A DNA stretch of 64,000 nucleotides, taken from the NCBI GenBank assembly GCA_963798745.1, contig CAWCUF010000002.1, positions 310,001 through 374,000 of the forward strand, read 5' to 3'. Source of the stretch: Prado023 sp963798745. Lineage in GTDB: Bacteria; Actinomycetota; Actinomycetes; S36-B12; CAIYMF01. The position numbers and the translations under genes are program-made. This document shows positions 55,257-62,992 of this stretch, piece after piece (within the stretch, counting starts at the first letter, position 1; every line of letters begins with the position of its first letter). Under the pieces are notes generated by a model. It was not told where the DNA came from. It did no database searches and saw only the letters and a program-made list of their open reading frames with translations.

Positions 55257-55419
55257 CGCCGAGTTCTGGTTGATAGGAGTGCTCGACGGTCGGCTCGGGG
55301 GCGCAACCGCGCTCCGTGTGGTTGAAAGACACCCGGTGGTCACCCTTCTTTCGACCACACCGAGCGCGCTTCGATTCCCGGAAGGGTCCGCAGCACCCGG
55401 GTTCGACCAGAACTCGGCG
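55257..55419. repeat. 163-bp symmetric nested inverted repeat
   Basis: Outer arms 55257-55273 and 55403-55419 pair at 16 of 17 positions (CGCCGAGTTCTGGTTGA and its complement). Inner arms 55309-55329 and 55347-55367 pair at 19 of 21. The spacers between outer and inner arms are both exactly 35 nt, and the central loop is 17 nt, so the whole element is one long imperfect palindrome. It lies between a plus-strand gene and minus-strand remnants. It could be a miniature transposable element, a repeat of extragenic-palindrome type, or a bidirectional terminator. The flanks (55111-55256, 55420-55553) show no gene. Confidence 0.75.
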
Positions 55420-55553
55420 GTTCGCGCCCTGGCGAGCTCTGAGGCCGGGCCATGACCACAGATCGGGGCTCTTCGGGGCGCGGGCGGCAATCGCAGGGCT
55501 CGGTCGCGTCGAAATGGTGGACCGGTCGGGTGCGGGCGGCCGCCGCCAGCGGA

Positions 55554-55906
55554 TCAGGCGGGGGCCATCGGGTAGCACGTGAGGTCGAGCACGGCGGCGG
55601 CGCCGACCGCAGCCACCGTGACCGAGGTCGCCTGCGGGTCGGGGTGGATCCGGGCACTCATCACGAGCCGGCCATCGTCGATGAGGACCTCGATCGAGGA
55701 GTGGTCGAGGAGGATCCGGGCTGTCACTGCCGTCGCGCAGGCGGATCTCCACCTGGCCGCCGGCGCCGCACTGCGCGTCCACGAGCAAGTCCAACCTCTT
55801 TCCCGAGACGCCCGAGGGCGCCTTCGACGAGCTGCGCCGCGCTGGCCAGGTTCTCGCTGCCGCCGATGTCGGCCAGCATCTGCTCGGCCATGCCCTTGTA
55901 GTCCAG
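55554..55906 (-). pseudogene. deletion remnant: PTS EIIB start joined to GH32 invertase end
   Basis: Reading from 55906: LDYKGMAEQMLADIGGSENL is the opening of a PTS EIIB domain (sucrose-type IIBC), with CTG where the start codon should be and AGGGGAGA upstream. After about 20-25 residues the sequence passes into RLDLLVDAQCGAGGQVEIRL and then, after a one-base shift near 55722, ILLDHSSIEVLIDDGRL and LDLTCYPMAPA, which is the C-terminal beta-sandwich of GH32 fructosidases. The junction is around 55820. It looks like a scrA-scrB operon collapsed by internal deletion and then frameshifted. Confidence 0.6.
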
Positions 55907-56056
55907 CTGGTCTCCCCTGTCGACGCCGTCGCATCCGGCGCCCTGCCGGAAGCGTGTGAGGTTGTGCTGCGAGCCCAGAGCCGTCACGGATGCATCGCAC
56001 GGCCGCGCAAAGGGCCGAATGTGCCATTTCGATCTCACTTGCTGGCCGGTGTCCAC

Positions 56057-56062
56057 TACTCT
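56057..56062 (+). promoter_or_regulatory. -10 hexamer TACTCT, leaderless flavodoxin-fold gene
   Basis: TACTCT ends 7 nt before GTG 56070, which supports the GTG as start. Confidence 0.5.
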
Positions 56063-56069
56063 CGGTGAG

Positions 56070-56531
56070 GTGCCCCGCGTATGCCTGCTCGTCGTCCACC
56101 ACACGCCCTCGCCGGCTGTACGTGAGCTGCTCGAGGCGATCCTGGCCGGTGCCGCCGACCCGGAACTGGCCGCTGTCGAGGTCGTGGCGGAGCCGGCCCT
56201 GTCGGCGACCGCCTCCGATGTGCTGGGCGCCCAGGCGATCGTGCTGCTGACCCCGGCGAACATCGGGTACATGAGCGGGGCGCTCAAGCACTTCTTCGAC
56301 ACCGTCTACTACCCGTGCCTGGACGCAACCCGGGGCCTGCCCTGGGGGCTGGTCGTGCACGGCAATGACGACACCACCGGCGCGGTTCGCGCGGTGGAGA
56401 AGATCGCAGGGGCGCTGGCGTGGCGGCAGGTGGCTCCGGTGCTGTCGGTGATCGCCCCTCCCACAGCACCGGACCTCGCGGCTGCGCGGGAGCTGGGGGC
56501 CACCGTGGCGGCGTTCGCGTTGGAAAGCTGA
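56070..56531 (+). CDS. flavodoxin-fold NAD(P)H-dependent oxidoreductase
   Basis: A 153-residue flavodoxin-like protein. The phosphate-binding start is VCLLVVHHTPSPAVRELLEAI, followed by the FMN-site segment LLTPANIGYMSGALKHFFDTVYYPC and a third loop VHGNDDTTGAVRAVEK. The family reduces quinones, azo compounds or other acceptors with FMN, or acts as an electron carrier. Residues upstream of the GTG in the longer open frame overlap the decayed sucrose genes and are excluded. The HTPS nucleotide loop is shorter than in WrbA-type proteins. Confidence 0.8.
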   Translation: MPRVCLLVVHHTPSPAVRELLEAILAGAADPELAAVEVVAEPALSATASDVLGAQAIVLLTPANIGYMSGALKHFFDTVYYPCLDATRGLPWGLVVHGNDDTTGAVRAVEKIAGALAWRQVAPVLSVIAPPTAPDLAAARELGATVAAFALES

Positions 56532-56706
56532 CCTGCCTGTCGGGCAGCATCGGCGCTCGCTGCGATTGCGGCCCGGGTGGGCGCTGGTCACGCTAGCCTG
56601 ACACCCGCGCTCGGAGTGGACCTCCCGCCGTGCTCGGGAGTCCGTCGCCGGGACCGACCTGTGGCCCCACCGTCCGTGGCCTGAACCGATCCCTTGGAGG
56701 CAGACC

Positions 56707-57975
56707 ATGTCGTCATCGCAGTCCCCGACGTCGGGGCGGCCCCCGACAGGTCGGGCCAGCACGCCCAGCGCCTCCGGCACGCCCGGCACGCCCGGCGGAT
56801 CACCGGGCGACGCCCTGGCAGCGGCCGGCCCCGGCTCGGCGACCCGGAACACCGGCCCCAGCTCACCAACTGCGGCAGGCCACGCGCCAGCAGGCCCGAC
56901 GCGGCCACCGAAGGATGTGCCGGACGGCCTGCGGATCGCCGCCGCGTGGTCCTGGCGCATCCTGGTGGTGCTGCTGCTCGTGAGCGTGGCGGCGTTCGTG
57001 ACGGTGAGCCTTCAGGTCCTGTTCGTCGCGCTGTTCGTCGCGCTGCTCATCACCGCGCTCATCCATCCCGCTACGGAGCGACTGCGGGGTTGGGGTGTTC
57101 CGCACGTCCTGGCCACTGTCCTCGTCCTCGTGGGCTTCGTGGCGGGCGTGATCGCAGTGCTGTACTTCGCGGGGAGGTCCCTGGCGGGCCAGGCCGAAAC
57201 GATCGGGACCGCAGTCACCGAGGGCTTCGACGAGGTGACTGCGTGGGCTCAGCGGACGTTCGGGATCAGCCTCGACCAGGTGTCGGGCTCCTTGGGATCC
57301 CTGAGTGATGGTCTCGGCGGGGCGGGTGAGGGGATCGCCTCGTCGGCGTTCGGCTTCGCCTCCACCGCGCTGGAAGTGCTCGGCGGGGCGGGCATCGCGC
57401 TGTTCGCGACCATCTTCTTCGTCCATGACGGGGCCGGGATCTGGGCCTGGCTGACCAGGCTCTTCCCGCGCAGCGTCCGGGAACGGGTCGACGATGCCGG
57501 CCAGTTGTCCTGGTCGACCTTGTCCTCCTACGCCCGGGGGACGGTGCTGATCGCTGCGATCGACGCGGTCGGCATCGGCGTGGGCGTGGCCCTGATCGGG
57601 GTGCCGCTCGCGGGCGCCATCGGCGTGCTGGTGTTCTTCGGAGCGTTCATCCCGATCGTGGGTGCGCTGGTGTCCGGTGCGGTCGCGGTCCTCGTGGCCC
57701 TGGCGACCGTGGGGTGGACCGCTGCGCTCGCAGTGGCCGCCATCGTGCTCATCGTCCAGCAGGTCGAGGGCCAGATCCTGCAGCCACTGATCCAGGGCAA
57801 GATGGTGTCGCTGCATCCCCTGGCCGTGGTGCTCGCGGTGGCGGCCGGATCCATCCTCGCCGGCCTGGTCGGCGCGGTCATCGCGGTGCCGGTGGTGGCG
57901 GTGGCCAATGTGCTGGTGCGTTACGCGGCCGAGGTCCGCCGCGAACTCCGGATGGAGCACCTGGCGCAGACGTGA
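56707..57975 (+). CDS. AI-2E family (TqsA/YhhQ-like) transporter
   Basis: A 422-residue membrane protein of the AI-2E/PerM family. The first 70 residues are a Ser/Thr/Pro/Gly-rich disordered cytoplasmic tail. About eight hydrophobic helices follow, with the family pattern of two or three N-terminal helices, a long polar segment (about 155-215), and C-terminal helices containing IPIVGALVSGAVAVLVAL and the conserved EGQILQPLIQGKMVSLHPL. GGAGG lies 7 nt before the ATG. The substrate is unknown; despite the name, few members move autoinducer-2, and some are sodium/proton antiporters. A TAGCCT hexamer at 56594 suggests a leader of about 100 nt. Confidence 0.88.
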   Translation: MSSSQSPTSGRPPTGRASTPSASGTPGTPGGSPGDALAAAGPGSATRNTGPSSPTAAGHAPAGPTRPPKDVPDGLRIAAAWSWRILVVLLLVSVAAFVTVSLQVLFVALFVALLITALIHPATERLRGWGVPHVLATVLVLVGFVAGVIAVLYFAGRSLAGQAETIGTAVTEGFDEVTAWAQRTFGISLDQVSGSLGSLSDGLGGAGEGIASSAFGFASTALEVLGGAGIALFATIFFVHDGAGIWAWLTRLFPRSVRERVDDAGQLSWSTLSSYARGTVLIAAIDAVGIGVGVALIGVPLAGAIGVLVFFGAFIPIVGALVSGAVAVLVALATVGWTAALAVAAIVLIVQQVEGQILQPLIQGKMVSLHPLAVVLAVAAGSILAGLVGAVIAVPVVAVANVLVRYAAEVRRELRMEHLAQT

Positions 57976-58060
57976 GTCGGGCGGTGCCGCCGCGCAGTAG
58001 CGTGTGTGCGGCGCCGGAACTGCCCCAGACCAGCGCGGCACCGTAGGGAGTGTGGTTCCG

Positions 58061-59311
58061 ATGACGACGGCGGCCAGCGATCTGGCAGAGACCCAGAACC
58101 GGGTGGCGGTCGTGCTGGCCGGGGCGGCCGCGCGCGGCGCCTTCCAGGCCGGCGCCCTCGCGGAGATCATCCCCGTGCTCGAGAGCCAGGGCCTGACCCC
58201 CACGATCTGGCTGGGCACCAGCGCGGGGAGCATCAACGCGACCCTGTTCGCCGCCGAGCTGCACGACGGTGCCGCCGCCGCGGCAAGCCAGGTGCTCGAG
58301 GTGTGGAAGTCGATCAGCGACGACGACGTGTACCGCCCGCTGCTGCCCTTCTCGCTGGCCAGGTCGGCGCTGCAGTACGCCACGGGGGCGGTCCTGGAGC
58401 GCGGCCCGGGGCTGACCAGCCTGCTGAACACCGCCCCCCTGCAGACCACGGCCGACGAGGTGCTGCCGACCGCGCAACTCGCGGCCAACGTGGGCGCCGG
58501 GGTGGTGTCGGCGGTCGGCGTGGTCGCCACCCGGATGCCGGCCGACACCGACGCCGTCCTCTGCGGGGCGGCCAGCGGTCGCAGCGTGCTGTTCCTCGAC
58601 GAGCAGGTGCCCGGCGCCTACGTGGGCGACCCGGACCGGGCGCTGGAGGTGGTCCGCACGCCGGTGACCGCCGAGCAGGTGATGGCCTCCTCGGCGATCC
58701 CGGTCGGCTTCCCGCCGGTGCGGATCACCGAGCCGCAGGCCGCGGCCGCGTGGTACATCGACGGGGGGGTGCGCCTGAACGCACCGCTGCATCCCGCGGT
58801 CGGGTTGGGGGCGGAGAAGATCCTGCTCGTCTCGGCAACGGCGACCAGGTACCCGCCGCCGCCGGTCCCGACGACGCCGGGTCGGATCCCGGACTCCGCC
58901 GATGCGGCCGCCCAGGTGCTGCACGCGGTGTTGGCCGACCGCACGACCGAGGACCTGGACCTGTTGCGGCGGACCAATCGGATGGTGGATCAGGCCGCTG
59001 CGGCAGGCCAGGACCTGACCCGGCGCAGCGGTGGTCAGTACCGGCCCATCGATGTCATGACGGTCTGCCCGGCGCCCGGCGAGCTGGGCAGGATCGCCTC
59101 CGAGGTGCACGCCCGGCGCACCGGTGGGTTGGGCTGGTTGCGCGAGACGGACAACTGGTTGTTGGGCCGGATCATCCGCGGGGCCGGCGATTCGGTGGGG
59201 CGCCGTGAGTTGCTCAGCTACCTGTTCTTCGACGAGCAGTACTTCGCCGCGAGCATCGAGCTGGGCCGACGGTGCGCCGCGCGGGCGCTGGCCCAGGGCT
59301 GGCAACGCTGA
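58061..59311 (+). CDS. patatin-like phospholipase
   Basis: A 416-residue patatin-family acyl hydrolase. The oxyanion region is VLAGAAARGAFQAGAL (GGxR-type loop altered to GAAARG), the nucleophile elbow is GTSAGSI, and the catalytic Asp lies in IDGGVRLNAPL. It cleaves acyl chains from phospholipids or related esters. There is no signal peptide. GGGAG sits about 11 nt before ATG 58061. The C-terminal 130 residues are helical and family-specific. It is isolated from the protease cluster by a 302-bp gap and the cupin gene. Confidence 0.85.
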   Translation: MTTAASDLAETQNRVAVVLAGAAARGAFQAGALAEIIPVLESQGLTPTIWLGTSAGSINATLFAAELHDGAAAAASQVLEVWKSISDDDVYRPLLPFSLARSALQYATGAVLERGPGLTSLLNTAPLQTTADEVLPTAQLAANVGAGVVSAVGVVATRMPADTDAVLCGAASGRSVLFLDEQVPGAYVGDPDRALEVVRTPVTAEQVMASSAIPVGFPPVRITEPQAAAAWYIDGGVRLNAPLHPAVGLGAEKILLVSATATRYPPPPVPTTPGRIPDSADAAAQVLHAVLADRTTEDLDLLRRTNRMVDQAAAAGQDLTRRSGGQYRPIDVMTVCPAPGELGRIASEVHARRTGGLGWLRETDNWLLGRIIRGAGDSVGRRELLSYLFFDEQYFAASIELGRRCAARALAQGWQR

Positions 59312-59613
59312 CCATCGGCGTCGGGTCGGCCGACTGCTGATCCCGGCGGCCCGCTGCCCGATCGGCACCGGGATGCCTCCGGCAGGCAGACCGGGGATCC
59401 GCAGCCTGGCGCACCGCTACGACGACACCGACGTACTGCGTGCCATCGACCTCTTGCGTCCAGCGCCCGCTGCTCGCCATGGACGGCCAGGCCGAGTGGT
59501 GCTAGGAATCGCAGTATCGGTGGTGCACTCGATCACCACCGCGCAGTCGGCGACGCGACCCAGACCGGTGCCAAGGACGCGGTGTGGGTCAGCGGGCGCA
59601 GCAGGAGGTGGCC
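59312..59613. other. 302-bp gap without a recognisable gene
   Basis: Between the patatin and cupin genes I find only short open frames without family resemblance and no clear hairpin. It presumably carries the cupin promoter, but I cannot point to a convincing -35/-10 pair. Confidence 0.4.
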
Positions 59614-59949
59614 ATGTGGCGAGACCCGGCAACGACCAATCCCGACCACTACGTGGTGATCATGGAGAACGACCAGGTGCGTGTCCTGGAGTACACCGAC
59701 GCACCAGGGGACGTGACCACGCCGCACGATCATCCTGACAGCGTCATGTACACGCTCAGCTCCTTCCGGCGCCGTCTGCACGCCGACGACTCCTTCCGTG
59801 ATGTCGAGATCGCGGCCGGTGGCGCGCACTGGCTGCCGGCCCAGCGGCACCACGGAGAGAACACCGGCGACACGGACACCCACGTCATCTTCGTCGAGCT
59901 CAAGAACGCCGATGCCGCCAGCCCGACAGCAGCGCTCGGACCGGAGTAG
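59614..59949 (+). CDS. small cupin-fold protein
   Basis: A 111-residue single-cupin protein. It has metal-site-like residues in TTPHDHPDSVMY (two His) and a second motif region WLPAQRHHGENTGDTDTHVIFVEL. The opening (DHYVVIMENDQVRVLEY) is typical of a family of small cytoplasmic cupins of unknown role. AGGAGG lies 5-6 nt before ATG 59614. It converges on the metalloprotease gene across a 173-bp gap without other features. Confidence 0.78.
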   Translation: MWRDPATTNPDHYVVIMENDQVRVLEYTDAPGDVTTPHDHPDSVMYTLSSFRRRLHADDSFRDVEIAAGGAHWLPAQRHHGENTGDTDTHVIFVELKNADAASPTAALGPE

Positions 59950-60122
59950 ACGGCCTCTCGGGGATCGCGGGAAGCAGCCTGGAGTCGCTGCGGATTGATC
60001 GTCGCGGTGTCCCGGTCCAGAGCCCTTCAGCGCAGCGGGCATGTCGATGCCTGGCCGCGTGCCGTCCGAGTCAGCGGCTGCGCGGCATTCCGCGACACGC
60101 GCGCCGGGGAGCGGGCATCACC

Positions 60123-61958
60123 TCAGCCCACGGTGTTCCGGTCGGCGACCGGAGCGCGCCCACCCGTACGGGGTCGCGGCACCCGCGCTGGCCGTCCTGA
60201 GGGTCCGGGCGCCCCCTGGGGCCCGCTCCCGTCCGGCGCGACCAGGCAGTCCAGGGCAGCGACCGCGGCCGCCGGCGCCTCGGCGAGCAACTGCTCGAGC
60301 CGGAGCGCACCGGCGGCACCGATGCCCGGCACCGGGGCGTGCACCACATGGCGCAGGCGACCGCTGGCCTGCGCGATCACGGTCGTCCCACCGATCAGGT
60401 GCAGACCGGCCAGGGCTTCGGGCAGGTCCGCTTCCGCCGCGTGGTTGCGTGCGGTGAACCGGGCGGTGACCACGGCGGTCGGGAATCCGTCCTGGTTGAT
60501 CCGGAAGCTCGCGTTGCCGCCGTCGACCTCCAGCGCTTCGGCCTCGAGTTCGAGCAGGTCGGCGTGCGCGCGCCCCCAGTCGAGCAGGGCCGAACGCCAC
60601 GACCGGCCCAGTCGGACCCGCGACCTGCGCTCGCCGGGCAGGGATGCCTCGGAGCCGGCCAGGTCGTGGGTTGCCATCAGCAGCGCCGCCCTGGTGGGCA
60701 GCGGGGGGACGTCGTCGTACTGAGGTCGCGGCCCGACCCGACCCCCGGGCAGCTCGGTCGGGTAGATCCCGCGCCGCCGGGCGGCCTCGACGAAGGAGCG
60801 CCGGAACCCGTTGCGGTCCTCCGGGTACAGGTCGCTGTCCGCGGCGACGACGGCGTCGAGGAAGTTGGGGAACGTGATGTCGGCCGGGGGCAGGTAGTCC
60901 ACGGCACGGACCACCATCGCCAGGACCATCGAGGCTGCGGCCCGGGCCTCGCCGCAGACCAGGTCCACCAGGGGTTGGGGCAGGACGGCGGCGTCCGCGG
61001 CGCTGCGCAGACCGGCCGCCCGCAGCAGCGGGGTGACCCGCTGTGTGTAGGCGGCGAAGAACGCCTCGAACACGGCTGCCACCAGCACCGCGCCCCGCTC
61101 GTGCGGTTCGGTGTGGGCCCCCACCGGTGTGGGCTCGGCATCGGCCAGCACCCGCCGCACGGCTTCCGCGCGCCCGGAGCCCCGGCCGAACTCCCCGGCC
61201 AGGGCCACGAACGGGCCCCGCTCCCAGATCCGCGCCCCGGCCTGGGCGACCTGGGACTCCAGCAGCCCGGGCAGGTTGAAGTGGGCCAGGATCGCCAGGA
61301 TGTCGGCGAACCCCTCGTGGAAGGCCGCGGCGTTCACTCCGGTCGGCGCCAGGGACAAGGGGCGCAGTTCGTGCAGGAACGCGTGCCCGGCCTCGTGGTT
61401 GACGATGTCCTGGGACAGGCAGCCGTGCACCCACTGGCCGGGGAACAGCCCGACCGGGTCGTCGACTGCGTTGAACGATCCGAACGACAGCCCCTCCCCG
61501 GGGGAGTAGAACGCGTTGGCGGCGCGCAGCCGGTGCGGGAACACCTGCATAGGGCGCTCCCCGGGTCCAGCCGGGGAGTCCCGCCACACGTTGTCCCAGA
61601 CCAGGTGCCGCCCCCGGATCTGGTCCAGCGTCTCGAGCAGGGACGCGAGGATCGCGTAGACCGACTGCGCCCGGAACTGCGGATCGGACTCGTCGGGGGC
61701 CAGGCCGTCCTGGGCCAGCAGGTAGGGGTCATCGAGGTCGACACCCGGTGCCCGGGTCCCGTCCGGGCCCCAGTCCAGCACCGCGATCCGCTCACCCACC
61801 GGCCCGGCAGCCAGGGGCTCCCACGGCACCGAGAGCACCATCGAGGACCCCGACCGCCGCGAATGCGTGGGATCGAGCGTGAAGACCCGCAGCCGGCGGC
61901 GGGTCGGCGGCGGGTAGGGCGAGGCCTGGGGCTGCGCGCGGCGCGTGGTCGGCGTCAT
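60123..61958 (-). CDS. zincin metalloprotease-like protein in protease cluster
   Basis: A 611-residue protein with a gluzincin-like zinc site: HEAGH (His188, Glu189, His192) followed 23 residues later by Glu215 in HEGFADI. The upstream part (about 100-180) has SVYAILASLLETLDQIRGRH and YSPGEGLSFGSFN, reminiscent of thermolysin/M4-type and related peptidase folds. The C-terminal 130 residues are Ala/Leu-rich with a Pro/Arg-rich end. There is no signal peptide, so cytoplasmic action is expected. Its ATG is 6 bp from the metacaspase stop, so the two are co-expressed. I cannot name the peptidase family. A target in common with, or activation by, the metacaspase is an inference. Confidence 0.7.
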   Translation of the reverse strand: MTPTTRRAQPQASPYPPPTRRRLRVFTLDPTHSRRSGSSMVLSVPWEPLAAGPVGERIAVLDWGPDGTRAPGVDLDDPYLLAQDGLAPDESDPQFRAQSVYAILASLLETLDQIRGRHLVWDNVWRDSPAGPGERPMQVFPHRLRAANAFYSPGEGLSFGSFNAVDDPVGLFPGQWVHGCLSQDIVNHEAGHAFLHELRPLSLAPTGVNAAAFHEGFADILAILAHFNLPGLLESQVAQAGARIWERGPFVALAGEFGRGSGRAEAVRRVLADAEPTPVGAHTEPHERGAVLVAAVFEAFFAAYTQRVTPLLRAAGLRSAADAAVLPQPLVDLVCGEARAAASMVLAMVVRAVDYLPPADITFPNFLDAVVAADSDLYPEDRNGFRRSFVEAARRRGIYPTELPGGRVGPRPQYDDVPPLPTRAALLMATHDLAGSEASLPGERRSRVRLGRSWRSALLDWGRAHADLLELEAEALEVDGGNASFRINQDGFPTAVVTARFTARNHAAEADLPEALAGLHLIGGTTVIAQASGRLRHVVHAPVPGIGAAGALRLEQLLAEAPAAAVAALDCLVAPDGSGPQGAPGPSGRPARVPRPRTGGRAPVADRNTVG

Positions 61959-61964
61959 GGCACC

Positions 61965-62798
61965 TCAGACCGTGAACGGGCGCTCGGCCTTGAACGCGCC
62001 CGCAGCGTCGTTGAGGGCCAGGTAGTTGGGGGTCTGCCACGGTGGCATCTGGGCCTTGATCCGCGTGAGTAGGGTGCGGTAGCCGCCCCGGAAGGCGCCG
62101 TCCTTCCAGACCGTGCGCAGGGTGCCGGTGAACAGCCCGTTGTGCTCCCCGTCGGAGGAGGTCTGGTTGTCCTGGCAGCCGGAGAGCAGCAGCACCCGTG
62201 CGGCGAGTGCCGTGCTGTCCTCGCCCGGGGCGCTGACCCGGACCTGGTCGTAGACCGATCGACGGGCGGCGTTGTCGCGGTCGTTGACCGAGGCCGGCAT
62301 GAACCGGCCGCCGGAGAACACCGAGGTCAGCGCATCGGCACTGGCCGCCCCGCCGCCGGCCTCGAGTTGGGCGCGCACGACGGACCCGGAGTGGCAGGAG
62401 TCCGACACCACGACGATCCGCACGCCCGGGGCGAACGCCGCCCAGCGTGCGAACAGTTCGTCGTCGAGCACCTGTCGGTCGTAGAGCACCCAGGTCTCGT
62501 CCCGGTGGTCCTTCTCGTCGCCGTCCTCGTCGGGCATCTGGCCGCCGTGCCCAGCGTAGGTCACCACGAACAGGTCGCCCTCGTGCAGGGCGGCGGCCGC
62601 CCGGTCCAGGGCACCGAGCACGGCCTTGCTCGTCGCGCGGGCAGTCAGCAGCGAGCGGGTCTTGAGCCCCGCGGCGGCGCAGATCTCCTTCAGGTCGCGG
62701 GCGTCGAACTCGCAGGCGGCGAGGTCGCCGGACCAGCCTCCGTACGCCGCGGGGTCCACGCTGTTCAGGCCGATGTGCAGCGAGCGTCCGACAGGCAT
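61965..62798 (-). CDS. metacaspase-like caspase-fold protease (C14)
   Basis: A 277-residue single-domain caspase-like peptidase. The catalytic His84 is in TYAGHGGQMPD and Cys135 in SDSCHSGS; the start RSLHIGLNSVDPAAYGGW and the DARDLKEIC helix are typical of bacterial type I metacaspases (orthocaspases). An acidic loop after the His (EDGDEKDHRDE) may bind calcium. There is no extra recognition domain. GAGGAGG precedes ATG 62798. It is the first gene of a two-gene unit with the zincin and is divergent, across 194 bp, from a subtilisin-family gene. Confidence 0.85.
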   Translation of the reverse strand: MPVGRSLHIGLNSVDPAAYGGWSGDLAACEFDARDLKEICAAAGLKTRSLLTARATSKAVLGALDRAAAALHEGDLFVVTYAGHGGQMPDEDGDEKDHRDETWVLYDRQVLDDELFARWAAFAPGVRIVVVSDSCHSGSVVRAQLEAGGGAASADALTSVFSGGRFMPASVNDRDNAARRSVYDQVRVSAPGEDSTALAARVLLLSGCQDNQTSSDGEHNGLFTGTLRTVWKDGAFRGGYRTLLTRIKAQMPPWQTPNYLALNDAAGAFKAERPFTV

Positions 62799-62918
62799 CG
62801 CAACCTCCTCGCGGGGGCGGACCGGCTCCGTGGAGGATCCGCGACCTTTCCGGCACTGATCAAGTTACGCCCCATCAGCACAACGTGTCGAGGGTTCGGC
62901 GGGCAGGGTCCCGAACCG

Positions 62919-62948
62919 TTGACGGGGCCTGCCGGGCACCGGTACGGT
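62919..62948 (+). promoter_or_regulatory. sigma-70-type promoter of the subtilisin-family gene
   Basis: TTGACG (62919-62924), an 18-bp spacer, and TACGGT (62943-62948) form a near-consensus promoter. The ATG at 62993 follows with its own GGGGAGG ribosome site, so this transcript has a normal leader, unlike many genes here. Confidence 0.6.
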
Positions 62949-62992
62949 CCGGGGACTGGTCGGGTCAGCCGGACAGTCAAGGGGAGGTGGCC

